A DNA stretch of 64,000 nucleotides from Rhabditoides inermis (GCA_963966185.1 CAWZYM010000410.1:62501-126500); one strand, 5' to 3'. Numbered from the stretch's first letter, positions 1 through 11,150 are shown. Notes: generated from the sequence alone by a model not told the origin. Translations and numbers: made by a program.

Positions 1-125
1 ACATTCTAGAAAAAGTACTATGTTACCTTCTGTCTACTCTTCTACTCTCACGTCTGCAGCAGTCACTGCGACTTTCGAGAGACATTTATGCCTACTCTCT
101 CTCCTCCCTCCTTCTCCTCCCTCTG

Positions 126-186
<61 letters not shown>

Positions 187-398
187 TTCTCTTGTCTATT
201 CTCACGTCTCTGCATCGGTGACAACAACTTTCTAGAGACATTACTATGGTACATTCTGTCTACTCTTCTATTCTCACATCTGCAGTAGTCACTGCGACTT
301 TCGAGAGACAGTTATGTAAAAACTTTTTTAACAGAAAGTGCTACTCTCTTCTCTACTGTCTTCTCTCCCTACTGTCTACTCTCTCACGTTCTGAAAAT
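1..398. repeat. Degenerate ~90-bp direct repeats around a CT tract
   Basis: Two near-identical copies lie at 1-90 and about 228-316; both contain CACTGCGACTTTCGAGAGAC. Partial copies are at about 187-241 and 340-395. A CT microsatellite separates the first two. The short open frames here encode Ser-Leu or Arg-Glu runs and are not taken as genes. Confidence 0.7.
119..193 (+). repeat. (CT)n microsatellite
   Basis: Nearly pure CT run with a few TTT and GT interruptions, embedded between two copies of the local ~90-bp repeat. Confidence 0.95.
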
Positions 399-960
399 AT
401 AATTTGACCGCCTGTGCTTGCCAAATGACATGTAAGGTGAACTCGATTCTCACCTCACCTCACTTCCACTCGACACTGTACTTCATCGAAAAGCGGAACT
501 TTAGGCTGAATATGTACAAGAGTACAGGTAATAAACTCAAAACTTAGTTTCAACTGAAAAAAAGAAGCAGTACACAGTTCTATATTACGTCTACAAAGAC
601 TTCGAGAAAAGAAGCCGGCTGGCGCGCCCCAACACGTTGTGCGCACGTGTGAAGGAGTTTGAAACAGTTTGAGGTTGATTTGATCGTTAGAAAGCACTAT
701 CTATTGACGTCTCGAAACATTTTACTTAACTTTCAAACTTCAACGTTTCGTTTTGTCAAAGTTATTCGTTGAAGATAGAAATTTTGTCTTTTTCCACTGA
801 CTCAATCCATTCTTGTTATAATTAGACATATTCCTATCAAAAAAGACACAACTGAGTGGATATGGGTCAGTTATTGCGAATGCCAACTATTCGATATCGA
901 TCGGTTGACCTGGCGGCTGGTAGCGAGCAATCCGGTGGGCGCGACCCCAGCAAGTAACGC
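399..960. other. Low-copy sequence, no feature recognised
   Basis: AT-rich non-repetitive sequence. The one longer minus-strand frame (455-697, 80 codons) has no recognisable domain. I see no splice structure, RNA gene or transposon terminus. Confidence 0.5.
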
Positions 961-1548
961 GCGCTCAGAAAATGTCTAATACTGTATGAAGACAAAGTCC
1001 GATCGATCTGAAACTTTGACAGTAGGGTTTTTATGCCCATAAAAGCTTAAGTGTAAGTTTACAAATTGGACCCTCTATCTCGTCTGTACGAAAAGTCGAT
1101 CATATTCGCCATAATTGGTGAATTTTCAAAAAAAAGGAAACCAGTTTCTATAATCTATTTTACGTAATCTTTCTTCTACTCAATTTTCATAGAAGTCGAA
1201 GATCATGAATTTTGGGTGCATTTTGGGTACATTCGCCTATTTGGGCATGAAGATGAGGTCACAGGCAGCTGGTATCGCGGCTATAGATTTTTTCTAGGTC
1301 GATTCACCTACTCTCCCAATTTGGTTCTAATTGAAGTGTTTTGAAATTTTTCTCCATAGTTAAGAGATTAGGTGATAACAATGATTAGGAGATCGCTATT
1401 GACGAGATATTTGGAATTTTGCGTTCTCAGGTATTGAAGAAACTTTCTAGAAAAAAATGAGTAATTAGAGTAGACTTTGAAAAGAGATATCTCTCCGGAA
1501 GGACAGACAGACAGACAGCAGACAGTAAATATTAGTAAGAAAGGGGGA
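961..1548 (+). mobile_element. Interspersed-repeat body alpha with GACA tail
   Basis: Non-coding AT-rich body ending in (GGACA)(GACA)n at about 1499-1525, about 25 bp before a GC-rich CTAG-bounded hairpin. The order body, GACA/GACG tail, hairpin matches body beta (to 3752) and the 15 M modules, but the body sequence is unrelated. The left boundary is a guess. No open reading frame of note. Confidence 0.45.
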
Positions 1549-1585
1549 CTAGCGCTCCGGCGCGCTGTCGCGCGCCTCCGCGCTA
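1549..1585 (+). repeat. Long GC-rich terminal hairpin bounded by CTAG
   Basis: Imperfect inverted repeat that begins and ends with CTAG. The arms pair as TAGCGC, a 3-nt mismatch, then GGCGCGC, around a TGTC loop. Its arms resemble both the short 21-nt module hairpin and the GC box of satA monomers, so it may be an intermediate form. Confidence 0.7.
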
Positions 1586-1987
1586 GATCATGAAAATAAG
1601 AACAATAGAATAGAAACTCATAGAATAGAAAATCAAGTTTTTGTTATGATCAATAATACTGTTTTTTTTACAATTTCATAACACTTTGAGTGAAACTGGT
1701 TATTAAAGTAGAGAAGATTACTCGATTGATGTATTGATTGCACTGATAATGTGGTCTAGAGGCGATGCAATAATAATAATACCTGGTCTGCAAGTGCTTT
1801 GGTTAGCTGCCGCGTACCTCCGTTGTACAAGTCAGTAGATCTATGTTTATTTTTGAATTTGAATGTCCTCGCGTATACAGAAAGCGCACCCGGTGCCGCG
1901 CGCTCCCGCTATCAATATCTATGAATACATAGATCAATGATAATCATTATACATTTTTTTCTGAGCTATACTTTCCTTTGCTCATAA

Positions 1988-1990
<3 letters not shown>
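1586..1990 (+). repeat. Degenerate spacer S followed by a satA relic
   Basis: About 1695-1775 resembles the S spacer (a GATTACTCGATTGATGTATT-type segment, then 'gtggtctaga'). About 1864-1985 resembles one diverged satA monomer: a CTCGCGTATACAGAAAGCGC start, a GC box, then ATCAATATCTATGAATAC. The order hairpin, S, satA therefore also exists at this old edge. Confidence 0.5.
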
Positions 1991-2032
<42 letters not shown>

Positions 2033-2345
2033 TTCCTCTCTCTCTTTCTCTGCTCTCTCTCTCTCTCTTTCTCTTTCTTTCTCTCTCTCTCCTCGTATTT
2101 CTTTTAGTTTTAATGCTACGAAAACAGAGAGCTTTGCTACTGCAACCTCTCGCCCTCTTTCATTCTCGCATTCTCTCTCTCTTTCTTTCTCTCTCTGTCT
2201 CTCTCTATCTCTCCCTACCCTTTTTTTATTTAACTTTTTCTTTTTTCCCCCTCTTCCTCTTTTTTCTTCTCTCAAGTCTCCTCTCGCATTTTTTTCTATT
2301 GTCAATGCAACGATAACATTACTCTTATTCGCTCTAACACTGCCT

Positions 2346-2399
<54 letters not shown>

Positions 2400-2460
2400 A
2401 TATGCTTCTCTCTATCTTTTTCTCTCTCCCTCTTTCTCTCTCCGTTCTTTGTCAATGCAT
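1991..2460 (+). repeat. CT-rich tracts and a (TA)n microsatellite
   Basis: CT tracts occupy about 1993-2095 and 2170-2300, a (TA)24 run lies at 2349-2396, and another CT tract at about 2405-2445. Ser-Leu and Arg-Glu frames on both strands are artefacts of composition. Confidence 0.9.
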
Positions 2461-2479
2461 TTTTAGAGATTGAAGTAAA

Positions 2480-3752
2480 ACTTTTGCTTGGACATGGAGC
2501 TTCCGCTGCCGGACAGCGAGATTTTGATGTTTTTTTAACCGGATAATGAAAGCAAAATTGAGGACTATCACAACGTGGACTACAGCCGAGGACGTAAACT
2601 CAACTATCTGCGAAGTTTCATGCAAATTGGTTTAGTATGAATCAAGTCATGAACGCGGAACTAATAAAAATCGCAAAAGAAATGCGAGGGCGCGCGCATC
2701 TTTTGATAATTGGACAATATGTTTCTCACACCGTAACCAATAACGCTGAGTTTTGCAGGTACGCTCTTTTTGTTGAAACTATTTGTTGAACGTATTTACG
2801 GAAAATGAAGGGAAGATGTTTCTTAAATGAGACACGTTCGCTGCGAACAGCAACAAAATCGATTACTTTCGTGGTTTTTCTTCGAAATATAGGCAATGAG
2901 TGTAATTGGAGAGTAATCACGAAGTGGACTGCGTCCTGAAGTAATATGTAAACTTTCTGAAAAGTTTCACGCAAATCGGTTCGGTAGAAACGGAGATATG
3001 CACGCGGACACACAAGAAAAAGTGCAATTGTGATAATTTTTGGTGGTTTTTCGACCAAAAGTAGAGGTAATGAAGACAAAATTGAGAACTATCACAAAGT
3101 GGACTGCATCAGAAGACGTAAACTCAACTATCTCAAACGTTCAAGACAAATTGGTTCTGTATGAATCAAGTTATGACCGCGGAAATACTAAAAATCGCAA
3201 AAGTGAGGCGAGAGCGCGCGCGCGGCTCTTGCTAATTTGGCTATATTTTCCTTACACCGTAACCAATGATGATGAAACTTGCAGGTTAGTGACAGAACTA
3301 TTTGTTGAAAGCAATTACAGAACAAGAAGCGAAACTGTTTCTTAGGTGAGAAGCTTTTGCAGCGGACAGCACCAAAATCGGCGAATTTTGAGGTTTTTCA
3401 CCAAATATAGGCAATGAGTGTAATTGGAGAGTAATCACGAAGTGGACTGTATCCTGAAGTACTATGTAAACTTTTTGCAAAGTTTGACGCAAATCGGTTC
3501 GGAAGAAACGGAGATATGCCCGCGGAAACACAAGAAAAAGTGCAAAAATGGCCGATTTGGTGGTTTTTTGACCAAATAAGGACCTAGAGTGGGATCTGAG
3601 AGGTGCCTGAATTTTGTTGTCGTCTGGTGCAGGTGACACAACTTTCTACAAAGTTTCATAGAAATCGGTTAAGTATGAAGCTAGTTATGACCTTCCAATG
3701 ACGGACGGACACCATAGGACATTTTAGTAAAAAAGGCGACTAGCCAGGGCGA
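2480..3752 (+). mobile_element. Body beta: nested tandem repeat of ~520 bp with GACG tail
   Basis: Aligned anchors at 2562, 2911, 3086 and 3429 give alternating spacings of about 349, 175 and 343 bp. A ~520-bp unit, itself made of two related halves, is thus present twice, with a partial fifth half to about 3720. The halves share motifs such as AAATCGGTTCGG and GTGGACTG. The element ends in GACGGACGGAC at about 3701-3711, then the hairpin at 3753. Short frames here have no recognised domain and are not treated as genes. Confidence 0.6.
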
Positions 3753-3773
3753 CTAGCGCGCTTCGCGCGCTAG
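3753..3773 (+). repeat. Terminal hairpin, 9-bp arms
   Basis: Arm CTAGCGCGC, loop TTC, perfect complementary arm. The same 21-nt hairpin ends module M further right, but here it ends the unrelated body beta. Confidence 0.9.
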
Positions 3774-4110
3774 AAATATAGGTATAAAATAAAGGAGAAA
3801 ATTATCTATCGATTGATCTATAGATTGACTTGATATGTGCTCTGGAAGTGCTATTAGGAGCTGTGCTAGAAGTGCTGTTGTCAGAGCCTTCCAAAAATGA
3901 GTGATCTTCATTGTATTTCCTTAATTTTGAATTACAGTTTTTAACAAATGTTTGAACAGTGTTAATGTCTAACAGTAGCTGGTTGATAATTTTTGATTCT
4001 CGACTGATATTAGCTTACCTATGCTCATAGAAGGCGCTCCGAGATGCAGCCGAAGACTATCGGTATATGAGTGATAAATATGTTATAACTAAACTACACT
4101 TTCCGTTTCT
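3774..4110 (+). repeat. Spacer S (type 2) and diverged satA start
   Basis: Starts with AAATATAGGTATAAAATA and carries ATCTATCGATTGAT. The type 2 branch then has 'gccttccaaaaatgagtgat', a diverged satA-like piece at about 4025 (GCGCTCCGAGATGCAGCC) and a CT tract. Related copies lie at 19195-19535 and 27766-28100. Confidence 0.8.
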
Positions 4111-4115
4111 CCGCT

Positions 4116-4169
<54 letters not shown>

Positions 4170-4379
4170 CTTCTCTTCCCCTCTCTCCCCCTCTCTCCCC
4201 CTCTCTCTCCCTCCCTCTTTCTATTTCTCTCTTTCTCTTTCTCTCTTTTTCTCTTTCTCTCTTTCTCTCTTTTCTCTCTTTCTCTCTTTCTCTCTTTCTC
4301 TCTTTCTCTCTTTCTCTCTTTCTCTCTTTCTCTCTTTCTCTCTTTCTCTCTTTCTCTTTTTCTCTCTTTCTCTCTTTCT

Positions 4380-4426
<47 letters not shown>

Positions 4427-4432
4427 CTCTCT
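4111..4432 (+). repeat. CT tract with CTCTCTTT octamer array
   Basis: Polypyrimidine tract of about 320 bp. About 4250-4380 is a near-regular octamer series (CTCTCTTT)n flanked by plain CT. Predicted Ser-Leu-Phe and Lys-Arg-Glu proteins across it are artefacts. Confidence 0.95.
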
Positions 4433-4440
4433 CCTTCATA

Positions 4441-5455
4441 AAAGGCGCTCCGGCACACTCCGCACGCCTCCGCGGTGAACGCCTATCAGTATATCAGTAA
4501 TAAAACAATAATATTTCGGTCACTGATACTGATATGCATTTTCTCCGATACTTTGCTTTTTTATTACTTTTTATTATGCACAAAGAGGGCGCTCCGGCAC
4601 GCTTCCTCCGCGGTCAAAGCCGATCAGTAGATAAGTAATTATAAGATTATATTGATCACTGCTACTGATATGCATTTTCTCCGACTTTCTGATCTTTCAC
4701 TCTCTCGTATGCACATAGAAAGCGCTTTGGCACGCTTCGCGCGCCTCCGCGGTCAAAGTCTATCAGTAGATCAGTAATCATAATAAAACATTGATCACTG
4801 ATACTGATATGCATTTTCTCCGACTCTCTGATCGTTCATTTTCTCGTATGCACATAGAGAGCGCTCCGGCACGCTTCGCGCGCCTTTGCGGTCAAAGTCG
4901 ATCAGTAGATCAGTAATTATAATAATATATTAATCACTGATACTGATATTCATTCTCTCCTACTCTCTGCATTTGATATTCACTCTCTCCTACTCTCTGA
5001 TTTTTCACACTCTCGTATGCACATAGAAAGCGCTCCGGCACGCTTCGCGCGCCTCCGCGGTCAAAGTCGATCAGTAGATCAGTAATTATAATAAAACATT
5101 GATCACTGATACTGATATGCATTTTCTCCGACTCTCTGATTTTTTACTCTTTCGTATGCACATAGAAGGCGCTCCGGCACGCTTCGCGCGCCTCCGCGGT
5201 CAAAGTCGATCAGTAGATCAGTAATTATAATAATATGATCACTGATACTGATATTCATTCTCTCCTACTCTCTGATTTTTCACACTCTCGTATGCACATA
5301 GAAAGCGCTCCGGCACGCTTCGCGCGCCTCCGCGGTCAAAGTCGATCAGCAGATCAGTAATATTAATAATATATTGATCACTGCTACTGATATGAATTTT
5401 CTCCGACTCTTTGATCGTTCACTTTCTCGTATGCACATAGAAAGCGCTATTTATT
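4441..5455 (+). repeat. satA array 1 (~7 monomers)
   Basis: Monomers of about 136-139 bp. GC boxes start at 4861, 5030, 5169 and 5305; the 169-bp interval includes a ~34-bp local duplication near 4965-5000. Each has a GC box (GCGCTCCGGCACGC, TTC, GCGCGCCTCCGCGG), an ATCAGTAGATCAGTAA segment, TGATCACTGATACTGATATG and CTCTCGTATGCACATAGA. Confidence 0.95.
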
Positions 5456-5884
5456 ATAGAATTATTATTTATTATAGATCCAAGTATAATTTATAGTTAT
5501 CATTGGTCTAATATAATAAAATACAAGAGAGAGAGGGAGAGAGGGAGAGAGGGAGAGAGGGAGAGAGGGAGAGAGGGAGAGAAAGAGAGAGAGAGAGAGA
5601 GAGGGATGAGCAGCTGGTTGACAATTATTATTGATTTTAGATCCAAGTAGACTTCATAGTTATCACTAATCTAAAATCATAATAAATAAGAGAGAGATAG
5701 AGGAAGAGAGGGAGAGAGGGAGAGAAAGAGAAAAGAGAGAGAGAGAGAGAGAGAGAGAGATGAGCAGCTGGTTGACAATTATTATTTATTTTAGATCCAA
5801 GTAGACTTCATAGTTATCACTAATCTAAAATCATAATAAATAACAGAGAGATAGAGGAAGAGAGGGAGAGAGGGAGAGAAAGAG

Positions 5885-5927
<43 letters not shown>

Positions 5928-5968
5928 GAAAATGATGGATGAGAAAAAGAGAAGGATGAGAAAAAGAG
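5456..5968 (+). repeat. Linker L with GA tracts, three tandem copies
   Basis: Three copies of an AT-rich ~85-bp linker (GCTGGTTGACAATTATTATT..., ATAGTTATCACTAATCTAAA), each followed by a GA or GAGAGAGG tract, at about 5456, 5606 and 5763. This is the standard region upstream of a module, here locally triplicated. Confidence 0.9.
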
Positions 5969-6862
5969 GTTACATAGTATTTTGCCTCGTCTCACTTCTA
6001 TGATTGAATATAGAAGGACGTGAGTGCATATAGTAATGTTTTATTGTATTTACTCAGAATATAGTAATCGCGCAGTTTGTTGGAGTGTGGTGAGCTGTTT
6101 CGTAGTGCATGGTGATGTTCTCGCTGGTTTGCACAATTGACTGTCTCTTTCTCTAACAGCAGACGGGCTGGCAGCTGGCGCACTCTCACCTCGCCACACT
6201 CTCTCGTCGCGGGCGGGGCAATAAAGTGGCGTCGATTAGAGGAATTTAATTGATAGCGGGCGTCAGAGGTCACAGAAAGATGCAAATTTTGGTAGAAGTG
6301 TAGTGGCCACCTATATACATGTTGTAGTGAAGGGAGACCTTACACGATTGCCTAGTTTTCTTGAACAGCCCGCGACAACTGTTTGGTGTCGCCTCGCCTC
6401 GACTAAATCAGTTCGTGAAAGGAAACCAGGAGGTGTTATAAAAAGATTACGGGCAGATTTGTAGGTGAGGGAGTGTAGAGGAGTGACGTCAAAACCGTTT
6501 CTCGACAGATGAAGTCTGCGATTCGCAGTACTCGTTCTTGTAAGGTCTACTCGATGCAACCGTTCAACGACCTAACCGTCTCTTCATCTGACACACTGTT
6601 TCGCTGTTTTTTCTGTCTGACTCTCTCTGATTACGCGCTATTTCGTCGAATTTTCTTTAAGGCCTATAGCTCCGCGAATATGAGAGATAGAGGTCTGAAA
6701 ATTGGAATCCTGCATCTCGGGACCGAGACCATCGGATCGATGTCACGTTTGGCTAGATAGGAGTAGTGGGTGGCGCGGTAGAGCGATGGACGGACGGACA
6801 AAAAGTGCGGAAACCATAGGGCATTTGACACTTACACCCGACTAGCGCGCTTCGCGCGCTAG
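5969..6862 (+). repeat. Module M1 (full, with terminal hairpin)
   Basis: Conserved ~890-bp non-coding module. Fixed landmarks run in order: TACATAGTATT; GTGTGGTGAGCTGTTTCGTA; CAGCTGGCGCACTCTCACC; GGCAATAAAGTGGCGTCGAT; GTGGCCACCTAT; a TATAAAAAG box; TGACGTC; GATTCGCAGTACTCGTTCTT; TAGCTCCGCGGATATGAGAG; GGTGGCGCGGTAGAGCGATG; a GACGGACGGAC tail; and the hairpin at 6842-6862. Fifteen copies occur in the window. Frames on both strands are conserved because the DNA is repeated, so I do not call a CDS. Confidence 0.95.
6437..6491 (+). promoter_or_regulatory. TATA-like box and CRE-like site in module M1
   Basis: TATAAAAAG at 6437-6445, then GTAGGTGAGG at 6461-6470 and a full CRE palindrome TGACGTCA at 6484-6491. 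The TATA-like box recurs in the modules; most other copies have TGACGTCG in place of the CRE. It could be a Pol II promoter within the repeat. This rests on motifs only. Confidence 0.25.
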
Positions 6863-7120
6863 AAATATAGGTATAAAATAGAGGAGAAAATTATCTATCG
6901 ATTGATATATAGATTGACTTGATATGTGCTCTGGAAGTGCTATTAGGAGCTGTGCTAGAAGTGGTGTTGTCAGTCTTTCAATAGATGACTGATCTTTATT
7001 TATTTCCTTTTTTTATTTTTCAGTAGTTTCAAGTATTTAGAAAGTGTCACAATCTATCAGTATCTGGTTGATAGTATCTGCTTGACTGCTCATCTACAGA
7101 TGTTATATTTACTATGCTCA
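6863..7120 (+). repeat. Spacer S1
   Basis: Begins AAATATAGGTATAAAATAGA, then ATCTATCGATTGATATATAG and 'gaagtgct' repeats, and ends TTTACTATGCTCATAGAA at the first satA GC box. Nearly identical to the spacers at 10894 and 47528, although the modules to their left differ. Confidence 0.9.
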
Positions 7121-9525
7121 TAGAAGGCGATCCGGGCACTCTCCGCGCGCCTCCACGGTCAAAGTATATCAGTAGATCAGTAATTATAACAAAACATTGA
7201 TCACTGATACTGATATGCATTTTCTCCGACTTTATGATCTTTTACTCTTTCGTTTGCACATAGAGGGCGCTCCGGCACGCTTCGCGCGCCTCCGCGGTCA
7301 AAGTCTATCAGTATATCAGTAACAATAAGAATATATTGATCACTGCTACTGATATGCATTTTCTCCGACTCTCTGATCGTTCACTTTCTCGTTTGCACAA
7401 AGAAAGCGCTCCGGCACGCTTCGCGCGCCTCCGCGGTCAAAGTCTATCAGTAGATCAGTAATAATAAGAATATATTGATCACTGCTACTGATATGCATTT
7501 TATCCGACTCTCTGATCGTTCACTTTCTCGTATGCACATAGAAAGCGCTCCGGCACGCTTCGCGCGCCTACGCGGTCAGTCAAAGTCTATCAGTAGATCA
7601 GTAAAAATAGGAATATATCGATCACTGCTACTGATATGCATTTTTTCCGACTCTCTGATCGTTCACTTTCTCGTATGCACATAGAAAGCGCTCCGGCACG
7701 CTTCGCGCGCCTCCGCGGTCAAAGTATATCAGTAGATCAGTAAAAATAAGATGATATTGATCACTGCTACTGATATGCATTTTCTCCGACTCTCTGATCG
7801 TTCACTTTCTCGTATGCACATAGAAAGCGCTCCGGCACGCTCCGCGCGCCTACGCGGTCAAAGTATATCAGTAGATCAGTAAAAATAAGAATATTTTGAT
7901 CACTGCTACTGATATGCATTTTCTCCGACTCTCTGATCGTTCACTTTCTCGTATGCACATAGAAAGCGCTCCGGCACGCTTCGCGCGCCTCCGCGGTCAA
8001 CGTATATCAGTAGATCAGTAAAAATAAGAATATATTGATCACTGCTACTGATATGCATTTTCTCCGACTCTCTGATCGTTCACTTTCTCGTATGCACATA
8101 GAAAGCGCTCCGGCACGCTCCGCGCGCCTACGCGGTCAAAGTGTATCAGTAGATCAGTAAAAATAAGAATATTTTGATCACTGCTACTGATATGCATTTT
8201 CTCCGACTCTCTGATCGTTCACTTTCTCGTATGCACATAGAAAGCGCTCCGGCACGCTCCGCGCGCCTACGCGGTCAAAGCCGATCAGTATATCAGTAAT
8301 TATAATAATATATTGATAACTGATACTAATATGCATTTTCTCCGACTCTCTGATCTTTTACTCTTTCGTATGCACATAGAGGGCGCTCCGGCACGCTTCG
8401 CGCGCGCGCCTTTGCGGTCAAAGTCGATCAGTAGATCAGTAATTATAATAATATATTAATCACTGATACTGATATTCATTCTCTCCTACTCTCTGATTTT
8501 TCACACTCTCGTATGCACATAGAAAGCGCTCCGGCACGCTTCGCGCGCCTCCGCGGTCAAAGTCGATCAGTAGATCAGTAATTTTATTAATACATTCATC
8601 ACTGATACTGATATCCATTTTCTCCGACTCTCTGATCTTTGACTATCTCGTTTGGCATATAGAAAGCGCTCCGGCACGCATCGCGCGCCTTCGCGGTCAA
8701 AGTCGATCAGTAGATCAGTAATTTTATTAATACATTCATCACTGATACTGATATCCATTTTCTCCGACTCTCTGATCTTTGACTATCTCGTTTGGCATAT
8801 AGAAAGCGCTCCGGCACGCATCGCGCGCCTTCGCGGTCTAAGTCGATCAGTAGATCAGTAATTATAATAAAACATTGATCACTGATACTGATATGCATTT
8901 TCTCCGACTCTCTGATTTTTTACTCTTTCGTATGCACATAGAAGGCGCTCCGGCACGCTTCGCGCGCCTCCGCGGTCAAAGTCGATCAGTAGATCAGTAA
9001 TTATAATAATATGATCACTGATACTGATATTCATTCTCTCCTACTCTCTGATTTTTCACACTCTCGTATGCACATAGAAAGCGCTCCGGCACGCTTCGCG
9101 CGCCTCCGCGGTCAAAGTTGATCAGTAAATCAGTAATAATAAGAATATATTGATCACTGATACTGATATGCATTTTCTCCGACTCTCTGATCTTTCAATC
9201 TCTCGTGTGCACATAGAAAGCGCTCCGGCACGCTTCGCGCGCCTCCGCGGTCAAAGTCGATCAGTAGATCAGTAATAATAAGAAAAAAATGATCACTGAT
9301 ACTGATATGCATTTTTTCCGACTCTCTGATCTTTCACTCTCTCGTATGCACATAGAGGGCGCTCCGGCACGCTCCGCGCGCCTCCGCGGTCAAAGCCGAT
9401 CAGTAGATCAGTAATAATAATAAAATATTGATCGCTGATACTGATATGCATTTTCTCCGACTCTCTGATCTTTCACTCTTTCGTATGCACATAGAGGGCG
9501 CGCCTCCGCGGTCAAAGCCTATCAG
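7121..9525 (+). repeat. satA array 2 (~17 monomers)
   Basis: Period is 139 bp (GC boxes at 7827, 7966 and 8105). Subtypes occur in blocks: AAAAATAAGAATAT with CACTGCTACTG in the left half, ATTATAATAATAT with CACTGATACTG in the right half. At 8567-8850 a TTTATTAATACATTC subtype is duplicated in tandem. Closest relative is 47785-49950. Confidence 0.95.
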
Positions 9526-9581
9526 CAGCTGGTTGAAAATTATTATTTATTAGTTATCACTCATCTAATATCATAAAATAT

Positions 9582-9618
<37 letters not shown>

Positions 9619-9821
9619 GAAGAAAAGAGGGATGAGAAAAGGAGGTGGTAGAGCGTTGAAAATTATTGTTTATTAGTTATCACTCATCTAATATCATAAA
9701 ATATATAAGAGAGAGAGAGAGAGAGAGAGAGAGACGAAGAAAAGAGGGATGAGAAAAGGAGGTGGTAGAGCGTTGAAAATTATTATTTATTAGTTATCAC
9801 TCATCTAATATCATAAAATAT

Positions 9822-9853
<32 letters not shown>

Positions 9854-10011
9854 CGAAGAAAAGAGGGATGAGAAAAGGAGGTGGTAGAGCGTTGAAAATT
9901 ATTATTTATTAGTTATCACTCATCTAATATCATAAAATATATAAGAGAGAGAGAGGGAGAGAGAGAGAGAGACAAAGAAAAGAGGGATGAGAAAAGGAGG
10001 TGGTAGAGCGT
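9526..10011 (+). repeat. Linker L amplified four times (~119-bp period)
   Basis: Four tandem copies of linker plus GA tract plus 'ggaggtggta'; that anchor is at 9641, 9758, 9877 and 9996. This is a young local amplification of the normally single linker. Confidence 0.95.
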
Positions 10012-10893
10012 ACTACATAGTAGCACTCTTTCGCCTCGCCTCACTTCCCTGATTGATTATAGAATGACGTGAGTACATATAGTAGTAATGTTTTATTGTG
10101 TCTGCTCAGAGTGTGGTGAGCTGTTTGGTAGTGCGTGGTGATGTTCTCGCTCTTTTGCACAATTGACTGTCTTTTTCTCTGACATCAGACAGACTGGCAG
10201 CTGGCGCACTCTCACATTGCCACACTCTCTCGCCGCGGGGCAATAAAGTGGCGTCAATTAGAGGAATTTAATTGATAGCGGGCGTCAGAGGTCACAAAAA
10301 GATGCAAATTTTGGTAGAAGTGTTGTGGCCACCTATTTGCATGTTGTTGTAAAGGGAGACCTTACACGATTGCCTAGTTTTCTTGAACAGCCCGCGACAA
10401 CTGTTTGGTGTCGCCTCGCCTCGAATAAATCACTTCGTGAAAGGAAACCAGGAGGAATTATAAAAAGATTACGGGCAGATTTGTAGGTAAGGGAGTGTAG
10501 AGGAGTGACGTCGAAACCGTTTTTCGATAGCTGAAGTCTGCGAGTCGCAGTACTCGTTCTTGTAAGGCCTACTCGATGCAACCGTTCAACGACCTAACCG
10601 TCTCTTCATCTGACACACTACTTCACTGCTTTTCTGTCTGACGCTCTCTGATTACGCGCTATTTCGTCGGACTTTCTCGAGCTTATAGCTCCGCGGATAT
10701 GAGATATAACGAGCTGAAAATTGGAATCCTGCATCTCGGGACCGCGACCATCGGATCGATGTCACGTTTGGCTAGATAGGAGTGGTGGGTGGCGCGGTAG
10801 AGCGATGGACGTACGGACGGACAGACGGAAACCATAGAGCATTTTGCACATACAGGCGCAGCGGGCGCTGCGATAGCGCGCTTCGCGCGCTAG
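10012..10893 (+). repeat. Module M2 (altered hairpin)
   Basis: Full module with a ~20-30-bp deletion before GTGTGGTGAGC. The tail carries an extra small inverted repeat (CGCAGCG, GG, CGCTGCG at about 10857-10872) directly before the terminal hairpin. The left arm starts CGATAG instead of ACTAG (hairpin about 10873-10893). Confidence 0.95.
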
Positions 10894-11150
10894 AAATATA
10901 GGTATAAAATAGAGGAGAAAATTATCTATCGATTGATATATAGATTGACTTGATATGTGCTCTGGAAGTGCTATTAGGAGCTGTGCTAGAAGTGCTGTTG
11001 TCAGTCTTTCAATAGATGACTGATCTTTATTTATTTCCTTTTTTTATTTTTCAGTAGTTTCAAGTATTTAGAAAGTGTCACAATCTATCAGTATCTGGTT
11101 GATAGTATCTGCTTGCCTGCTCATCTACAGATGTTATATTTACTATGCTC
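10894..11150 (+). repeat. Spacer S2
   Basis: Nearly identical to S1 (6863) and S12 (47528), and followed by the same first satA monomers. Confidence 0.9.

Noticed and set aside
2349..2396. (TA)n run as a palindromic regulatory element
   Set aside because: Simple microsatellite next to CT tracts; no further signal.
4057..4458. Long Arg-Glu/Lys and Ser-Leu-Phe open frames over CT/GA tracts here and at many other sites
   Set aside because: They are translations of simple dinucleotide or octamer repeats in both strands and lack any normal protein sequence.
6311..6559. 82-93-codon minus-strand frame recurring in about ten modules
   Set aside because: It recurs because the module recurs. Lengths, starts and C-termini vary with indels, some modules break it, and there is no recognisable domain. 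A dN/dS test on the module alignment would be decisive; a ratio well below 1 would revive it.
7121..9525. CENP-B-box-like motif in the satA GC box
   Set aside because: TTCG is present but the required A and CGGG positions do not match, so a centromere claim from this motif is unsupported.
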